From: Polytrichum commune | Taxonomy: Eukaryota > Streptophyta > Polytrichopsida > Polytrichales > Polytrichaceae | Length of the DNA stretch: 64,000 bases | Reading direction: 5' to 3' | Assembly (NCBI GenBank): GCA_950295325.1 | Contig: OX485804.1 | Location: 16,804,001 to 16,868,000 of the forward strand | Part shown: in pieces, positions 48,250-58,879 of the stretch | How the letters are laid out: each line of letters begins with the position of its first letter | Numbering within the stretch: the first letter of the stretch is position 1 | Made by a program: the position numbers and the translations under genes | Notes under the pieces: model-generated | Seen by the model: only the letters and a program-made list of their open reading frames with translations | Told to the model about the DNA's origin: nothing | The model's database searches: none

Positions 48250-48848
48250 GGTGCACCGTTTTGTCTAATTAGTGTGGGTTACCACTTGGAGTTATGCATT
48301 GCTATAACATTTTACTGAGAGTATCATTTTTTTACCCAAATAACATAAGTACATTAAATATGATGTTTAGTGTCATATGGTATTTTATGTCACTATGGTA
48401 AACTTTTCAGTTGACAATTCTAATGAACAAGTGAGCAAATACTGTCATGGATGATGAATGTGTTCATCCATCGGTCAAAACCTTACCTTCTTTTGTCATC
48501 AACTTGTGATGAAATATTGTCATGGATGATTGAAATTTGGATGAAAAACCACTTGGTAAGTAACAGTAATTGCAACACTGTAAATCTAAAATCCCTGAAA
48601 TTTTTAAAAGGAATGACAAAAAATGTTTGGTTAGCATTTAGTGTTGGTGACCCTATACCGCAGTTTACAATTAGTATTAAGCAAGACAATTAGAAATGGT
48701 GACACTAAATATCGTATTTAATGTAGTTAGTATGCACATTGGAGAATATGATATAACTTAGTTGGTAGAAAAACGATAATGTTGGTAGAAAGTTTTAGCA
48801 ACATGTAACTCTGAATGGTAACCCACACTAATTAGACAAAATAGTGTA
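48250..48848. mobile_element. TIR element enclosing a CTM element
   Basis: Inverted ends of ~50 bp: left GTGCACCGTTTTGTCTAATT then AGTGTGGGTTACC; right the complement ending in AATTAGACAAAATAGTGTAC. The left block (TATGCATTGCT, TATCATTTTTTTACCCAAAT) recurs at 55030-55110, again directly beside a CTM end. About 100 bp on each side brackets the CTM copy at 48350-48728. It begins ~100 bp past the SGS3-like stop codon, so it may lie in or just after the 3' UTR. Confidence 0.65.
48350..48728 (+). mobile_element. CACTA-like MITE (CTM family)
   Basis: The left end ACATTAAATATGATGTTTAG followed by TGTCATATGGTATTTTATG and the right end GTGACACTAAATATCG then TATTTAATGTAGTT are inverted. Family-typical interior: TGTCATGGATGATTGAAATT, AACCACTTGGTAAGTAACAG and TTTACAATTAGTATTAAGC. 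Family ends resemble CACTACA(C)TAAATAT and are themselves palindromic. A duplicated GTCATGGATGATxAA block near 48440 and 48520 is present here. Confidence 0.75.
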
Positions 48849-48849
48849 C

Positions 48850-49525
48850 AGATGTCATGGTTAAATGAGATTTTGAGCAGCAGAAATCATCCTAATATTC
48901 TCTTCTGACTGCCAGGGAATATTATTTTTCTTCTGAGGAAGCTTGGATGGTGGCAACAAATTACCAGATAGTCTACTCTTGGGTGATCTAAGTGTTCATA
49001 GTATCTCTTGCTCAAAGGAGCAAGTTTGCAATTCTGTTGGCTGCTAGAAATGAACACACCAAGTTCCTGCCTTCCACATTTTGGCCAGATGTGTGACCTC
49101 AGTCTGCAATTTTTTGAGAAGCAATGTCAACCCAAATACATGCTCGATTGAGGTCTTTCTCAGCCACTGATAGGGTGTTAACTACATATGATGCTCTCAG
49201 CAACAATTTAAAAATGCTTACTTTCCGAAGTCGGCTCACAATCCTAAGGGACAGCATGTTTCAGAATGTGCAGCTTTGGGCGAAATGCTAACTTCAGACC
49301 ATCATGGAATGATTCATGTGTGATGTTCCCATATTTTGTAATTCCATTTTTATGGCATGATATATACTATGGCTTTAATCCAAAGAACAAAATAGCATGT
49401 GAACTAGAATGTTGCTTGCTTTGACAGAGAGTCTCCAAGATTTTATGAAGTCAGAAAAACATCTTACACTATTATTACCTAGTGTTCGTCTGGTATTTTC
49501 TATTTTTGATACCATCGGGTACCTA
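48850..49525. other. Unassigned stretch
   Basis: No repeat match and no frame of note were seen. Composition is moderate. It could be part of an old element or intergenic sequence between the SGS3-like gene and the TE cluster. Confidence 0.4.
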
Positions 49526-49534
49526 CAGTAGAAT

Positions 49535-49895
49535 GGAGGACGTTAAATACCCCCCACGAACTTTTCGGGGGGGGGAATATTCTGTCAGGGGCAGGGTTTC
49601 GACATTTTTCCTCCACCCGCCCGAAAACTGCTGCCCGCCCGCCCAATTTCAAAAAAAAGAATTGTACTTAGGTTTTTGAAGGCTACTTGTCCACAAATCC
49701 CATATTGAGTGCACTTCATTTTCAAGGTCCCAAATCCAATATATATGTTCACTTCCGTTGAGTAAATAAGCAATTGATTAGATTTCATTTTCAAAGTGAA
49801 ACCGCCAAGAAAGCATGTAATTAACTCGAAACCATGCCCCTGATAGAATATTCCCCCCCCCCCGAAAAGTTCGTGGGGGGTATTTAACGTCCTCC
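49535..49895. mobile_element. Mutator-like MITE with long TIRs and 9-bp TSD
   Basis: A 361-bp element beginning GGAGGACGTTAAATACCCCC and ending in the complement. The inverted ends extend ~68 bp (through GAATATTCTxTCAGGGGCA). Flanks are CAGTAGAAT (49526-49534) and CAGTATAAT (49896-49904), a 9-bp duplication with one mismatch. Long TIRs and 9-bp duplications indicate the Mutator superfamily. The interior (ACAAATCCCATATTGAGTGC) is shared with the larger relative at 62212-63147. Confidence 0.88.
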
Positions 49896-49943
49896 CAGTA
49901 TAATGAGGATTTCGCCTTTTTTGATATGAGTAGGATATGAATA

Positions 49944-50505
49944 AGTCCACCCTCTATAAATGTTACACCTATAAGTGTTAACCCTCTCTAAATGTTAACT
50001 TTCTTCTACTCCCCACATATTGCACACTATAAATGTTAAACGTGTTAATTGTTTACAAAATGGTACTCCCTTCTTTGTAAATTTGATTCTATAAATGTTA
50101 ACGAATGAAATACAACCATATTAGTATTAGAAATGCAATCTAGTTTTGGTACCATTAGAAGGTACATGGAATCACGTTCATGTGATGTGTCCAAGTATGT
50201 GGGTTTGTTGGTTCAGATTGAGAAATATTTGCAAGTTGTGCATGCAGATGAATCTCACCAAAGAAACATTGATTCACACTTCACCCGTGATTTGTAAACT
50301 TGATATTGAATAAAGTTTTGATTGGGTTTGCAATTTTATGAATGGTATTCTCTCACAAGGACTCTTCAGAATTGCTTATATTTATAAATGTTAAGATTTG
50401 TATATTGCTCAAAAAAGTAATTTTATAATTTTATAATTGTTAACACCTCTATAAATGTTAACTTTGATCCACTCTCAAGGGTTAACATTTATGAAGGGTA
50501 GACTG
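49944..50505. mobile_element. pogo/Emigrant-like element with CTATAAATGTTAAC subterminal repeats
   Basis: Inverted ends: left AGTCCACCCTCTATAAATGT, right complement CAGTCTACCCTTCATAAATG. TA flanks each side (49942-49943 and 50506-50507). CTATAAATGTTAAC-type motifs recur about ten times near both ends. The termini resemble the CAGT..AACCTCTATAAATT ends I know from Emigrant/Lemi1 (pogo-like) elements of plants. It is non-coding and lies 49 bp from the Mutator-like MITE. Confidence 0.78.
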
Positions 50506-50703
50506 TATTTGATATTAGTTTTGTTTTTGATACCATTCAGGTCTTTGTACCAGGCAAGAACCTTCATACCTAGGACAAAATCATCCTATAGTAAGACTAA
50601 AAGCAACCAATCACAAGGGTGGGAGGCAACACTTTTCAAGGTGCTACATTCTTGTCTCATGTCTAGGTACCGGTGGGAGGGTTGGTGCATGAGGCTATAT
50701 TAA

Positions 50704-51580
50704 ATTTTCTGCGCTGAAATGAATATCTTATCCACTATCAAAGTGAAGAAATTTCTCTCTCTCATTGAATGATCTCGGAGGTTCCTTGAATTACATTCAC
50801 TACTTAACCTAGAACGATTAACAAATTTTGAGCATGTAATCTAATATTGTTTACACATATGTCCCTGTGGTATCCATTCTTAATTTCTTAGATCCACACC
50901 CCATCTACACATTACCCCACACCACTCAAATACGTGTGCCCATTCAAGAGGACATTTTGAGTGAGACCCAGTTATCATAGGTACTACACTATATATTGTA
51001 TTCAGTGTCATATGGTAAATTATGTCACTACAGTGGTAACTCTCCAATGAGACTTCTTGTGAATAAGTTTACAAATATTGTCACCCAACTTACTTTCAGT
51101 TCACACACTTTTGGTAAATTCTGTATCCAACATTTCTGCCATGAAATAGTATCATGAATGATTGAAATTTGAATGGAAAATCACTTAGTAAGTGATTATA
51201 ATTGCAACACTATAAATCTATAGTGCCCAGTGTTTTTCTTACAAAGAAAGTTACGTTTGCAGTTAGTGTTGGTGAGACTACACAGGCCGTTTACAGTTAG
51301 TATTGAGCAGGACAAATAGATTTGGTGACATGAAACACAAACATTTAGTGCAGTGCAACTCTTATGGTTGCTGGAAGATTGTCGACATCCCTGCTTCCCA
51401 AAAGAAGAGAATAAGAGGTTGACCATATCGATGGTTAATGCATCAGAAAAACCAACAGACCTGGTTGTACGGAGCTGCGGAAGGTCAATTTGCATCGAAC
51501 AATGTGAGGGTAGAATAAATAATATTGTACAAGCAAGATGGTTGCAAAGCCAGGGATGGCCTACCAAAGCAGAGTATTAG
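50704..51580 (+). repeat. Segmental duplication D, copy A
   Basis: About 877 bp, nearly identical to 55692-57069 once the inserted element there is removed. It runs from TTTTCTGCGCTGAAATGAAT to GGCCTACCAAAGCAGAGTAT and contains a CTM element (50982-51355). High similarity makes this a recent duplication. An ATCTTATC target (about 50724-50731) is still single here. Confidence 0.93.
50982..51355 (+). mobile_element. CACTA-like MITE (CTM family)
   Basis: Starts TACTACACTATATATTGTAT followed by TCAGTGTCATATGG and ends ACATTTAGTGCAGTG. It shares CACTTAGTAAGTGATTATAA and the TTTACAGTTAGTATTGAGCA block. It was duplicated with its host segment; the second copy is 56473-56845. Confidence 0.8.
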
Positions 51581-51981
51581 GCCCTTGCCACACGAGAGGA
51601 AACTTGCATGAACGGTAGTGAGTTGGATGAAAAGCATTGGTTCAAATGAGCAAGTGGTTGCCACATGAGAGGAAGTATGGGGAGTGGCAACAATGGTTTT
51701 TTAGCTTCAGATTTTGCTTTTAAAACCTTCACTTTTAAACCATGCCACATCATTTGCCAACTAGGCTCAGGATTAGATAATGTTGATGGTGTGAAGGCCG
51801 TGTTTTTAGAACCAACTTCTAGGCTTAGGTTAAGTTAAGTGGGAAGAGGGCATTAGAATGATAATGACTCAAATAATAACTTAGGTATACATAGATTCTC
51901 TCACCTTGACATGCTCAACAAACATCAATTTTTGATGGGTATTACAGTTTTGATACCCACAAGTAGGCTCTCTATACCATT

Positions 51982-53058
51982 ACACCGTTTATGGTATTTA
52001 GTGTCACTTAGTATTCGGAGTTACGCAATACCAACAACATTTCATTGTTGATGTAAATTAGTACCCAAGTGAAGACGCTGGTGTTACATGCTGTCCAGAC
52101 CAGTGTTGAACGGGTATGTTGTAAAGTGCATACATGGGAGGCCTGGTTTATGAAAATTTCTTGGAAATGTAGAACATCGAGGTATTGATATTACAAAGGT
52201 TTTGTATTTTCAAGGTAGGGTATGTGTATGTGGTCTTGTAAAATTTCTTGAATTTTAGGGTATGTGTTATGGTGTGATTTTTTTTCATATACCAGGGTGC
52301 CCAGTGCAAGGGTATGGATGTCATTTTAAGGTTTTTAAGAGAGAATTTAATTAATGTTGCCAATCGCAAGAGTGACTCACGTTGCCAATTGCAACTGTCT
52401 CTTCATGAGCACAAACACCCTCATCGTCAGACAAAAGTTGAATCGTTGCTACAGACTCCATGGTGACAAATCTCACTCCCCTAAACACCCTAAGCAATCT
52501 CCTAAATCCTAACCCATAATCACTAAACTTGTTTAGCAAACACAAACCCTAGTTGTTATATGAAGTTGGTGCTTCAAGCAAAGACAAAACGGAATTACCT
52601 CTTCTTGAAGGTGCAACACCCTCTCTCCCACATTAATCAACGTTGCTAGCTTAACCCCAGCAACAAAGCTCCACTACATGTAGTACGCTGTGCACACAAC
52701 AAACCAGTACATCGCCGGAAGCAGGCATAATGAACAAAGACGTGCATGTTTAAGGGTTTCCAAGCTCATCGTTGAGCAAGGTACGGGTTAGTGACCAGGT
52801 TTAGGGTTGGCAGTGAGTCCAGGGCCCGGGTATGAACCTAGTATTTGCGCACTGCTTGGTAGTTCAAGCTGGTATCACAAACCAGTGTACATACCCTTTT
52901 ACAAACCCGTGTGCGGGACAGATACCCGTTCAACACTGGTCCAGACCACCAATTCGACCTCTGGTAGTAAAAGATTTACATACACCGTAAAAAATTGTAT
53001 CGCAACGTAAACTCCACATCATAAGTGGCACCAAACACCATAACCAGTGTACTGGTGT
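51982..53058. mobile_element. Short CACTA-like TIR element split by a hAT element
   Basis: The left part (51982-52100: TTATGGTATTTAGTGTCACT, GGAGTTACGCAATACC) and right part (52947-53058) are imperfect inverted repeats of each other. Without the nested hAT element it would be ~230 bp, close in size and left-end sequence to 54795-55038. Confidence 0.65.
52101..52938. mobile_element. hAT-type non-autonomous element with perfect 8-bp TSD
   Basis: An 838-bp element starting CAGTGTTGAACGGGTAT and ending ATACCCGTTCAACACTG, flanked by GTCCAGAC on both sides (52093-52100 and 52939-52946). A minus-strand frame (52351-52545, 64 codons, containing MESVATIQLLSDDEG) has the look of a first exon, but no hAT transposase domain is present. 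It inserted into the older CACTA-like element at 51982-53058. Confidence 0.93.
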
Positions 53059-53059
53059 T

Positions 53060-53480
53060 GATTACTGAGACAACGCACCGAGTTACTGCTGGCCTTTGTA
53101 AACAGAATCAGTAAAAGGCAATAAGTGACTGCCGCTCACAGTGATGTAAGGAGTTCCAGCGTTGCGTCACTGTGACAAATGCCTTGCATTTCACATCATA
53201 TGTAACCAAAATCAGGTTTCTATAGATGGTGCTCTCCAAAATCACGGGTTACCGAAATCTGGAACGTCAACGAAAATCTTTGACCTCCTGATCACGGCTC
53301 TGCCTTGCTACGCTCTCCAAAAGCCGACGCACTCTATAATTTCGTAACTGCCGAGCACTGGAAGTGCCTCCATCAGGAATGTGGCGACGGTGAGCCGGTG
53401 GTGGCTCGGGTTTCTAAACAGAGCCTCCATGCCTTCCTACAAACGTCCAGTCTACCGGCCAACTGCCGTATAGGAACAAC
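53060..53480. other. Unassigned stretch with open frames
   Basis: GC-richer than its flanks. Frames at 53162-53347 (CDKCLAFHIICNQNQVSIDG) and 53305-53589 (SPKADALYNFVTAEHWKCLH) are open and adjacent. They could be pieces of a coding exon, but I cannot match them to a family, and they run into the repeat array at 53481. Confidence 0.3.
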
Positions 53481-54650
53481 GGTAATTCTGTTATTCACGT
53501 GCGCATCTATCTCTATCCCCTCCCTGTTCTGTTATCCGCGTGCGCATCTCCAGTCCTGCTTCCAGGGAGCCTGGGGTTGGCCTGAATGACAAACTCCGGG
53601 AGCAATACTAGAAGAGAAATGCCGTATAAGGGCCACTTCACGCGCGAGACTGAGAGCCCGTGATCCATGTAGACAGAGAGTCTACATGGATTCCTACGTG
53701 ACGTCAAATGGATCTCGTTTCATGGTCACTTGGACTCTTTTCAAAAACCACCTCTTGGAAGTAGGCCCGAATGACAAACTCCGGGAGCAATACTAGAAGA
53801 GAAATGCGGTATAAGGGCCACTTCACACGCGAGACTGAGAGCCCGTGACCGTTACACTTCAAGCACTCTCCTTGCTGGAAAAGGCGGAGCCGGTCTAGGT
53901 TGCTTCACACTATGCATGAGGGACCAACGGAGTATGTGAATGCAAGATGGATGTAAAGTCTACATGGATTCCTACGTGGCATCAAATGGATCACGTTTCA
54001 TGGTCACTTGGACTATTTTCAAAAACCACTTCTTGGAGGTAGGCCTGAATGACAAACTCCAAGAGCAATACTAGAAGAGAAATGCGGTATATGGGCCACT
54101 TCACACGCGAGACTGAGAGCCCGTGACCATTACACTTCAAGCACTCTCGTTGGTGGAAAAGGCGGAGCCGGTCCAAGTTCGCTTCACACTACGATTGAGG
54201 GACCAACGGAGTATGTGAATGCAAGATGGGTGTAAAGTCTACATGGATTCCTACGTGGCATCAAATGGATCATGTTTCATGATCACTTGGATTATTCTCA
54301 AAAATTGCCTCTTGGAAGTAGGCCTGATTCAAAACCAGGAGACCATGGCATTCCAAACGTTCACAACCGTTGATTTATTTTATTTCATCATGTGTGAGGA
54401 GCCGCATGAATAGAAACTCACTGAAATAGCATTTGGTTGAGGTCTTGGTCACATATGACTTCACACTACATGATTTTGGCGGTCTCTTGGGATGGCCTTT
54501 GGTAATTCTGTTACTCACGTGTGCATCTCTATCCCATCCCCGTTCTGTTATCCACGTGCGCATCTCCTCTCCTGGTTCCAGGGAGCCTGGGGTTGGCCTG
54601 AATGACAAACTCTGGGAACAATAATTAAAAAAGAAATGTGGTATAATAGT
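53481..54650 (+). repeat. Tandem array of truncated TIR elements with repeated flank
   Basis: A ~150-bp flank (GGTAATTCTGTTATTCACGT ... GGTATAAG/TAGTA) occurs at both ends (53481-53628 and ~54503-54650). Its ~47-bp inner part (GAATGACAAACTCC, GAGCAATACTAGAAGAG) also lies between the units. The units are three pieces of the CTTCACACACGAG family in reverse orientation: 53629-53766, 53814-54044 and 54092-54502. The first two end at the same internal breakpoint (GGAAGTAGGCC / GGAGGTAGGCC). Unequal exchange with internal deletions is the simplest origin. Confidence 0.85.
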
Positions 54651-54794
54651 ATACTAACTCATAACTAAATGGAATCATCATCCAAAGGTCAGAGGAAAGC
54701 GTTGTGGTATGTACTGTGCCTACTACATTCCAGTGTAATTGTGCAATCTGCTAATTGTGTTAAATTTGTGTACGATTTCTCTGTACATTGGTAA

Positions 54795-55038
54795 GGCTAC
54801 ACTACACTAAATATGATATTTAGTGTCACTTACTATTTGGAATTACCCAACGCTATAAAGTGCTCACTGTACATCTCATTTTTTTACTAACAGAGGTTGA
54901 ATTTGTAGTTTGGACATTATAGAACATTAAAATAATTAATTTGTAAAATAAAAATTAATATATAGATAGATAGACAGATATATAGGAATGTATAATTATG
55001 AATAGTAGTGACACTAAATATCATATTGAGTGTATTGA
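54795..55038. mobile_element. Short CACTA-like TIR element (~240 bp)
   Basis: Left end CACTACACTAAATATGATAT followed by TTAGTGTCACTT; right end GTGACACTAAATATCATATT then GAGTGTATTG. The terminal block is itself palindromic. The left end matches that of 51982-53058 (TTTAGTGTCACTTAxTATT). The interior is AT-rich, with a TAGATAGATAGACAGATA stretch. Confidence 0.7.
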
Positions 55039-55039
55039 G

Positions 55040-55225
55040 TGTGGGTGACCATTCGGAGTTATGCATTGCTGTAACATCTTATTGAGAGTATCATTTTTTT
55101 ACCCAAATGACATAAATACACTATATTATTGTATTTAGTGTCATATGGTATTTTATGCCATTGTGGTAACTTTTCTAGTGACACTACTTATGGATAAATT
55201 TACAAGTAGTGCCATCCCAACTTAA
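55040..55225 (+). repeat. 5' fragment of CTM element with its flank
   Basis: Repeats the arrangement at 48270-48420: GGAGTTATGCATTGCTGTAA, TATCATTTTTTTACCCAAAT, then the CTM left end (TTGTATTTAGTGTCATATGG, TATTTTATGCCATTGTGGTA). It breaks off at about 55225 without the CTM interior. Confidence 0.65.
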
Positions 55226-55229
55226 TTTT

Positions 55230-55690
55230 CGTTCATACTTTGGTGGAATGAAATCCCAAGTTGTCCATTGATAACAAGAATCATTGATTTAAAAAAAAAA
55301 TCTAAAATCTATCAATAATATCTATGATCAACACTGAAAGTGATGGTTTAAGCATCATCCAGTTAAAAAGGTTTGGTTGCTGCTTCTCTGAAAACACATC
55401 CTCAATAAGTTAATATCATGTTGAGTCAATCTGAAGTTGTAAGACATGAACTGCATCTCTTGTGACATTGTGAGTTGTCCTAAGCTGTGGGCCACAGTAA
55501 TTGCCCATACAGGAGCCAATAAGGTTGCTGAGTTTCCTCCCAACAATCAAAGCAATATTAAGGTCAATGGGCCTTAAATGGGCACTTTTCGCTTTGCACC
55601 CACTTAGGCTCATAGGCTAGAAAACACACACAATTTGTGCAAGATGATGAGCAAACCCAGATTACACCTGTAGCTGTTTTCCTCATAATT
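55230..55690. other. Unassigned stretch with a minus-strand frame
   Basis: A minus-strand frame at 55355-55546 (63 codons) and a staggered one at 55416-55613 cover the same bases; neither is recognised. Nothing else is seen before segment D copy B begins at about 55692. Confidence 0.3.
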
Positions 55691-55716
55691 TTCTGAGCTA
55701 AAATGAATATCTTATC

Positions 55717-56223
55717 CCCGGGTACGCAACTCCCGTATTATATGGTCCTGATTATAATCACTTATAATGCGTTTTAGTCCAATATTGAGTGATACAATTT
55801 GTTTTAATTTAGGAAACCCTTGTAGCCCTTCTAACAAGGAATCCAAAAATGTAATTATATATAGGAAATGAATATATTTTGAAGCATATAATTACATTAA
55901 AAACCTAATTATATGATTTTTTTTAATGCAGGTACCATAAGTCAAACTACCCAACTTTTTGGACTTTTTAATAAAATTTTAACATTGTGAATGAATTATA
56001 ATTTTAATGGGAGGCAACTATTCATGGCTTATAATTTTAATGGGAGGCTTAATAAATATGCAACCCAACTTTTTTTTCATCTCATTTTATTTAATTTGGT
56101 CTTCACCCAACTTTTTGATCATTTTAATTTGATATAATTTGATATAATTTTTACAAAAGCCGTCCTCTAAGCCGTTTTAAGTACGATGCCCCCAGCGTAT
56201 AATATGGGAGTTGCGTACCCGGG
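55717..56223 (+). mobile_element. CCCGGG-type TIR element, copy 2, with 8-bp TSD
   Basis: A 507-bp element with perfect ends CCCGGGTACGCAACTCCC (right end complementary, one internal mismatch). ATCTTATC flanks both sides (55709-55716 and 56224-56231) and is single at the matching place in segment D copy A. An 8-bp duplication fits hAT, although the terminus is not the usual CAG-type. It is nearly identical to 34495-35071. Confidence 0.94.
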
Positions 56224-56472
56224 ATCTTATCCACTATCAAAGTGAAGAAATTTCTCTCTCTCATTGAATGATCTCGGAGGTTCCTTGAATCACATTCACT
56301 ACTTAACCTAGAACGATTAACAAATTTTGAGCATGTAATCTAATATCGTTTACACACGTGTCCCTGTGGTATCCATTCTTAGATCCACACCCCATCTACA
56401 CATTACCCCACACCACTCAAATACGTGTGCCCATTCAAGAGGACATTTTGAGTGAGACCCAGTTACCATAGG

Positions 56473-56845
56473 TACTACACTATATATTGTATTTAGTGTC
56501 ATATGGTAAATTATGTCACTACAGTGGTAACTCTCCAATGAGACTTCTTGTGATTAAGTTTACAAATATTGTCACCCAACTTACTTTCAGTTCACACACT
56601 TTTGGTAAATTCTGCATCCAACATTTCTGCCATGAAATATTACCATGAATGATTGAAATTTGAATGGAAAATCACTTAGTAAGTGATTATAATTGCAACA
56701 CTAAAAATCTATAGTGCCCAATGTTTTTCTTACAAAGAAAGTTATGTTTGCAGTTAGTGTTGGTGAGACTACACAGGCCGTTTACAGTTAGTATTGAGCA
56801 GGACAAATAGATTTGGTGACATGAAACACAAACATTTAGTGCAGT
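56473..56845 (+). mobile_element. CACTA-like MITE (CTM family)
   Basis: Copy of 50982-51355 carried along in segment D; starts TACTACACTATATATTGTAT and ends ACATTTAGTGCAGTG. Confidence 0.8.
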
Positions 56846-57189
56846 GCAACTCTTATGGTTGCTGGAAGATTGTCGACATCCTGCTTCCCAAAAGAAGAGA
56901 ATAAGAGGTTGACCATATCGATGCTTAATGCATCAGAAAAACCAACAGACCTGGTTGTACGGAGCTTCGGAAGGTCAATTTGCATCGAACAATGTGAGGG
57001 TAGAATAAATAATATTGTACAAGCAAGACGGTTGCAAAGCCAGGGATGGCCTACCAAAGCAGAGTATTATTATCTCAGATGATTAGGAAATCTCCGAATT
57101 TGCGTACGTGTGCAGACATGCGAAGATTCGAAAGCCCATAATTAGCAGCAACCTTTTTCTTGGCCACGTTTCCTGGATGTTTGGGCCGG

Positions 57190-57728
57190 AATGATACTCT
57201 TCCAACCGATCGCAATCCACCTTGTCCAGATCTTCATCGCTCTCCAAGAGCTGACATTCCTAAAAACAGTGCAATGCATCCCGCAGAATCATGCGCTCCC
57301 GGACCCTTGGGTTGGGGCAGCTGGGCCACTGCATCCTAGCCTCGCAAAAGGAAACATCCAAACTAAATTGTCAAGAAGGGGCAACTTAAGTACAAAGATG
57401 TTTTCACTCTCCAATCTTGGAGACACAACTCAAGGTCAAGGTCAAGCTTACATGTTTCAAGTGGGCAAAGGTAAAAGATTTGGAGCCCTTACATGTGCCG
57501 AAGATGGTGGAGCTAAAATGTCTCAAGGTTTACTGGTCCTGTTTCATGTTGAAGGACTACAAATTGAAGTTCGACTTTGAACTTGAACATGAATTCCCAA
57601 CATTAAAAGAGATTGATTTTAAAGTCTTCGAAACCCAAAGGCTAATGGTACTAATCAACGGACGAACCAAAGCAGCAATCTGCACCATTTTAGGCACATG
57701 TGCGGTAATTCCAAATTCTTTTACCTGA
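57190..57728 (+). pseudogene. Possible leucine-rich-repeat gene fragment
   Basis: Two overlapping plus-strand frames, 57191-57580 and 57417-57728, contain leucine-spaced runs: LVQIFIALQELTFLKTVQCI in the first and LKVKVKLTCFKWAKVKDLEP, LHVPKMVELKCLKVYW and EFPTLKEIDFKVF in the second. Leu/Val/Phe every 2-3 residues with Cys or Asn after recalls the LRR region of plant NLR resistance proteins. No NB-ARC motifs are seen. A frameshift would be needed to join the frames, so it is either a broken gene or a chance resemblance. Confidence 0.3.
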
Positions 57729-57739
57729 CCCACCAAAAC

Positions 57740-58120
57740 TTGCAAGATTGAGGTTGATCTGAAGGTGTGTGTGGTTGGACCCTCACCAATCACGTGCTGA
57801 AAACATATTCGATGTGGATCCCGAATGTCCTACCCGGTAGATGTCCACACGCTACTAACCCAAAATTTATATGTGTCGCGCGTTTTCCTTTGTTCTTAAT
57901 TTTTAGCCTTCTGTGCCCAATGTTTTTCATAAAGAAAATTGAAATGTGTCCAAGACTACTATGAGAGATGGGGTCCTCAGTCACCTTGAAGGCTTGACCA
58001 AAACTTCACGTTGACTGGAATCTTCATTATCAGATCCTAAATTCTGAAATTCCTTATATCGGCGTGGCTCAATTCATCAGGGGGCATACCTGCCGTTCAG
58101 TTAACTTCATAACTTGCATT
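57740..58120. other. Unassigned stretch
   Basis: No gene or repeat is recognised. The short frames on both strands (57767-57964, 57790-57984) are complementary to one another. Confidence 0.4.
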
Positions 58121-58126
58121 TGCTCA

Positions 58127-58715
58127 AATTAACCCAACTGCTCAAATCAACCTGAGCAGGATCATCTTCACGTTGGAACTTGGAGTAACTTGAAGAATCT
58201 ATTAACCCCGCCAGCAAATTGCATCTGGTAAACGCTCACCATTAAGTAATCATATGAATCGCAACAAATCTTTTGTTTGCTCGCGCCATAATCTCCTGGT
58301 TAAGTATTTCCACAATCACCAAAAACAACATAGCTGGTGCTCCGGTTTGATTTCCCACACGGTTCCCGAACTCTGGGATGCCGCTGCATAACCCCAACTT
58401 CTGGGACAACAAATTAATCCAACTGCTCAATCAACCTGAGCAAGATCAACTTCATGTTTTGGTAACTTGAAGAAGCTTGTTAACCCTGTTCTGGGAATCG
58501 CATGTGCACCAATGCTTCTTGACTGCGTTAATGTCAACTTATCGAGCACAATAATGTCACAAATATGACACCTTCCCTCAGTGGAAACTAAGAATGTCAC
58601 AAAGTTGACAAACGAATATGACATTAAATCCACTGGATTCCAGTAGTGGTGGTAAACTTTCATCACCAAGTACTGTACTGACCATATGAATCACAACAAA
58701 TACTTTGCTCTTTCG
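58127..58715 (+). repeat. Diverged local duplication (~285-450 bp spacing)
   Basis: CAACTGCTCAAATCAACCTG, AGCAGGATCA and GGAGTAACTTGAAGAA at 58135-58200 recur as CAACTGCTCAATCAACCTGA, GCAAGATCAA and GTAACTTGAAGAAG at 58419-58478. CATATGAATCGCAACAAAT at 58252 recurs at 58683. The interiors differ in length, so the second unit has gained or lost sequence. No coding function is recognised. Confidence 0.65.
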
Positions 58716-58879
58716 CACGCACTTTAATTCCTTGTCTTAAGCTTCCAATTCTTGTTAGTACGTGATGAAGATGGCTACTCCATTAGTACGACCTCGGTCC
58801 AATGCAGTCATAAGGTTAACCCTACTCATGATCTGCGTTGTGACATGAACTCCAGCACAGTGGATGAGGGCAGTACACG

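Larger units (their letters stand above)
55692..57069 (+). repeat. Segmental duplication D, copy B (with inserted element)
   Basis: Counterpart of 50704-51580, sharing nearly every base apart from the 507-bp insertion at 55717-56223 with its 8-bp duplication, a 9-bp deletion near 56377, and scattered substitutions. It contains the second CTM copy (56473-56845). Confidence 0.93.
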
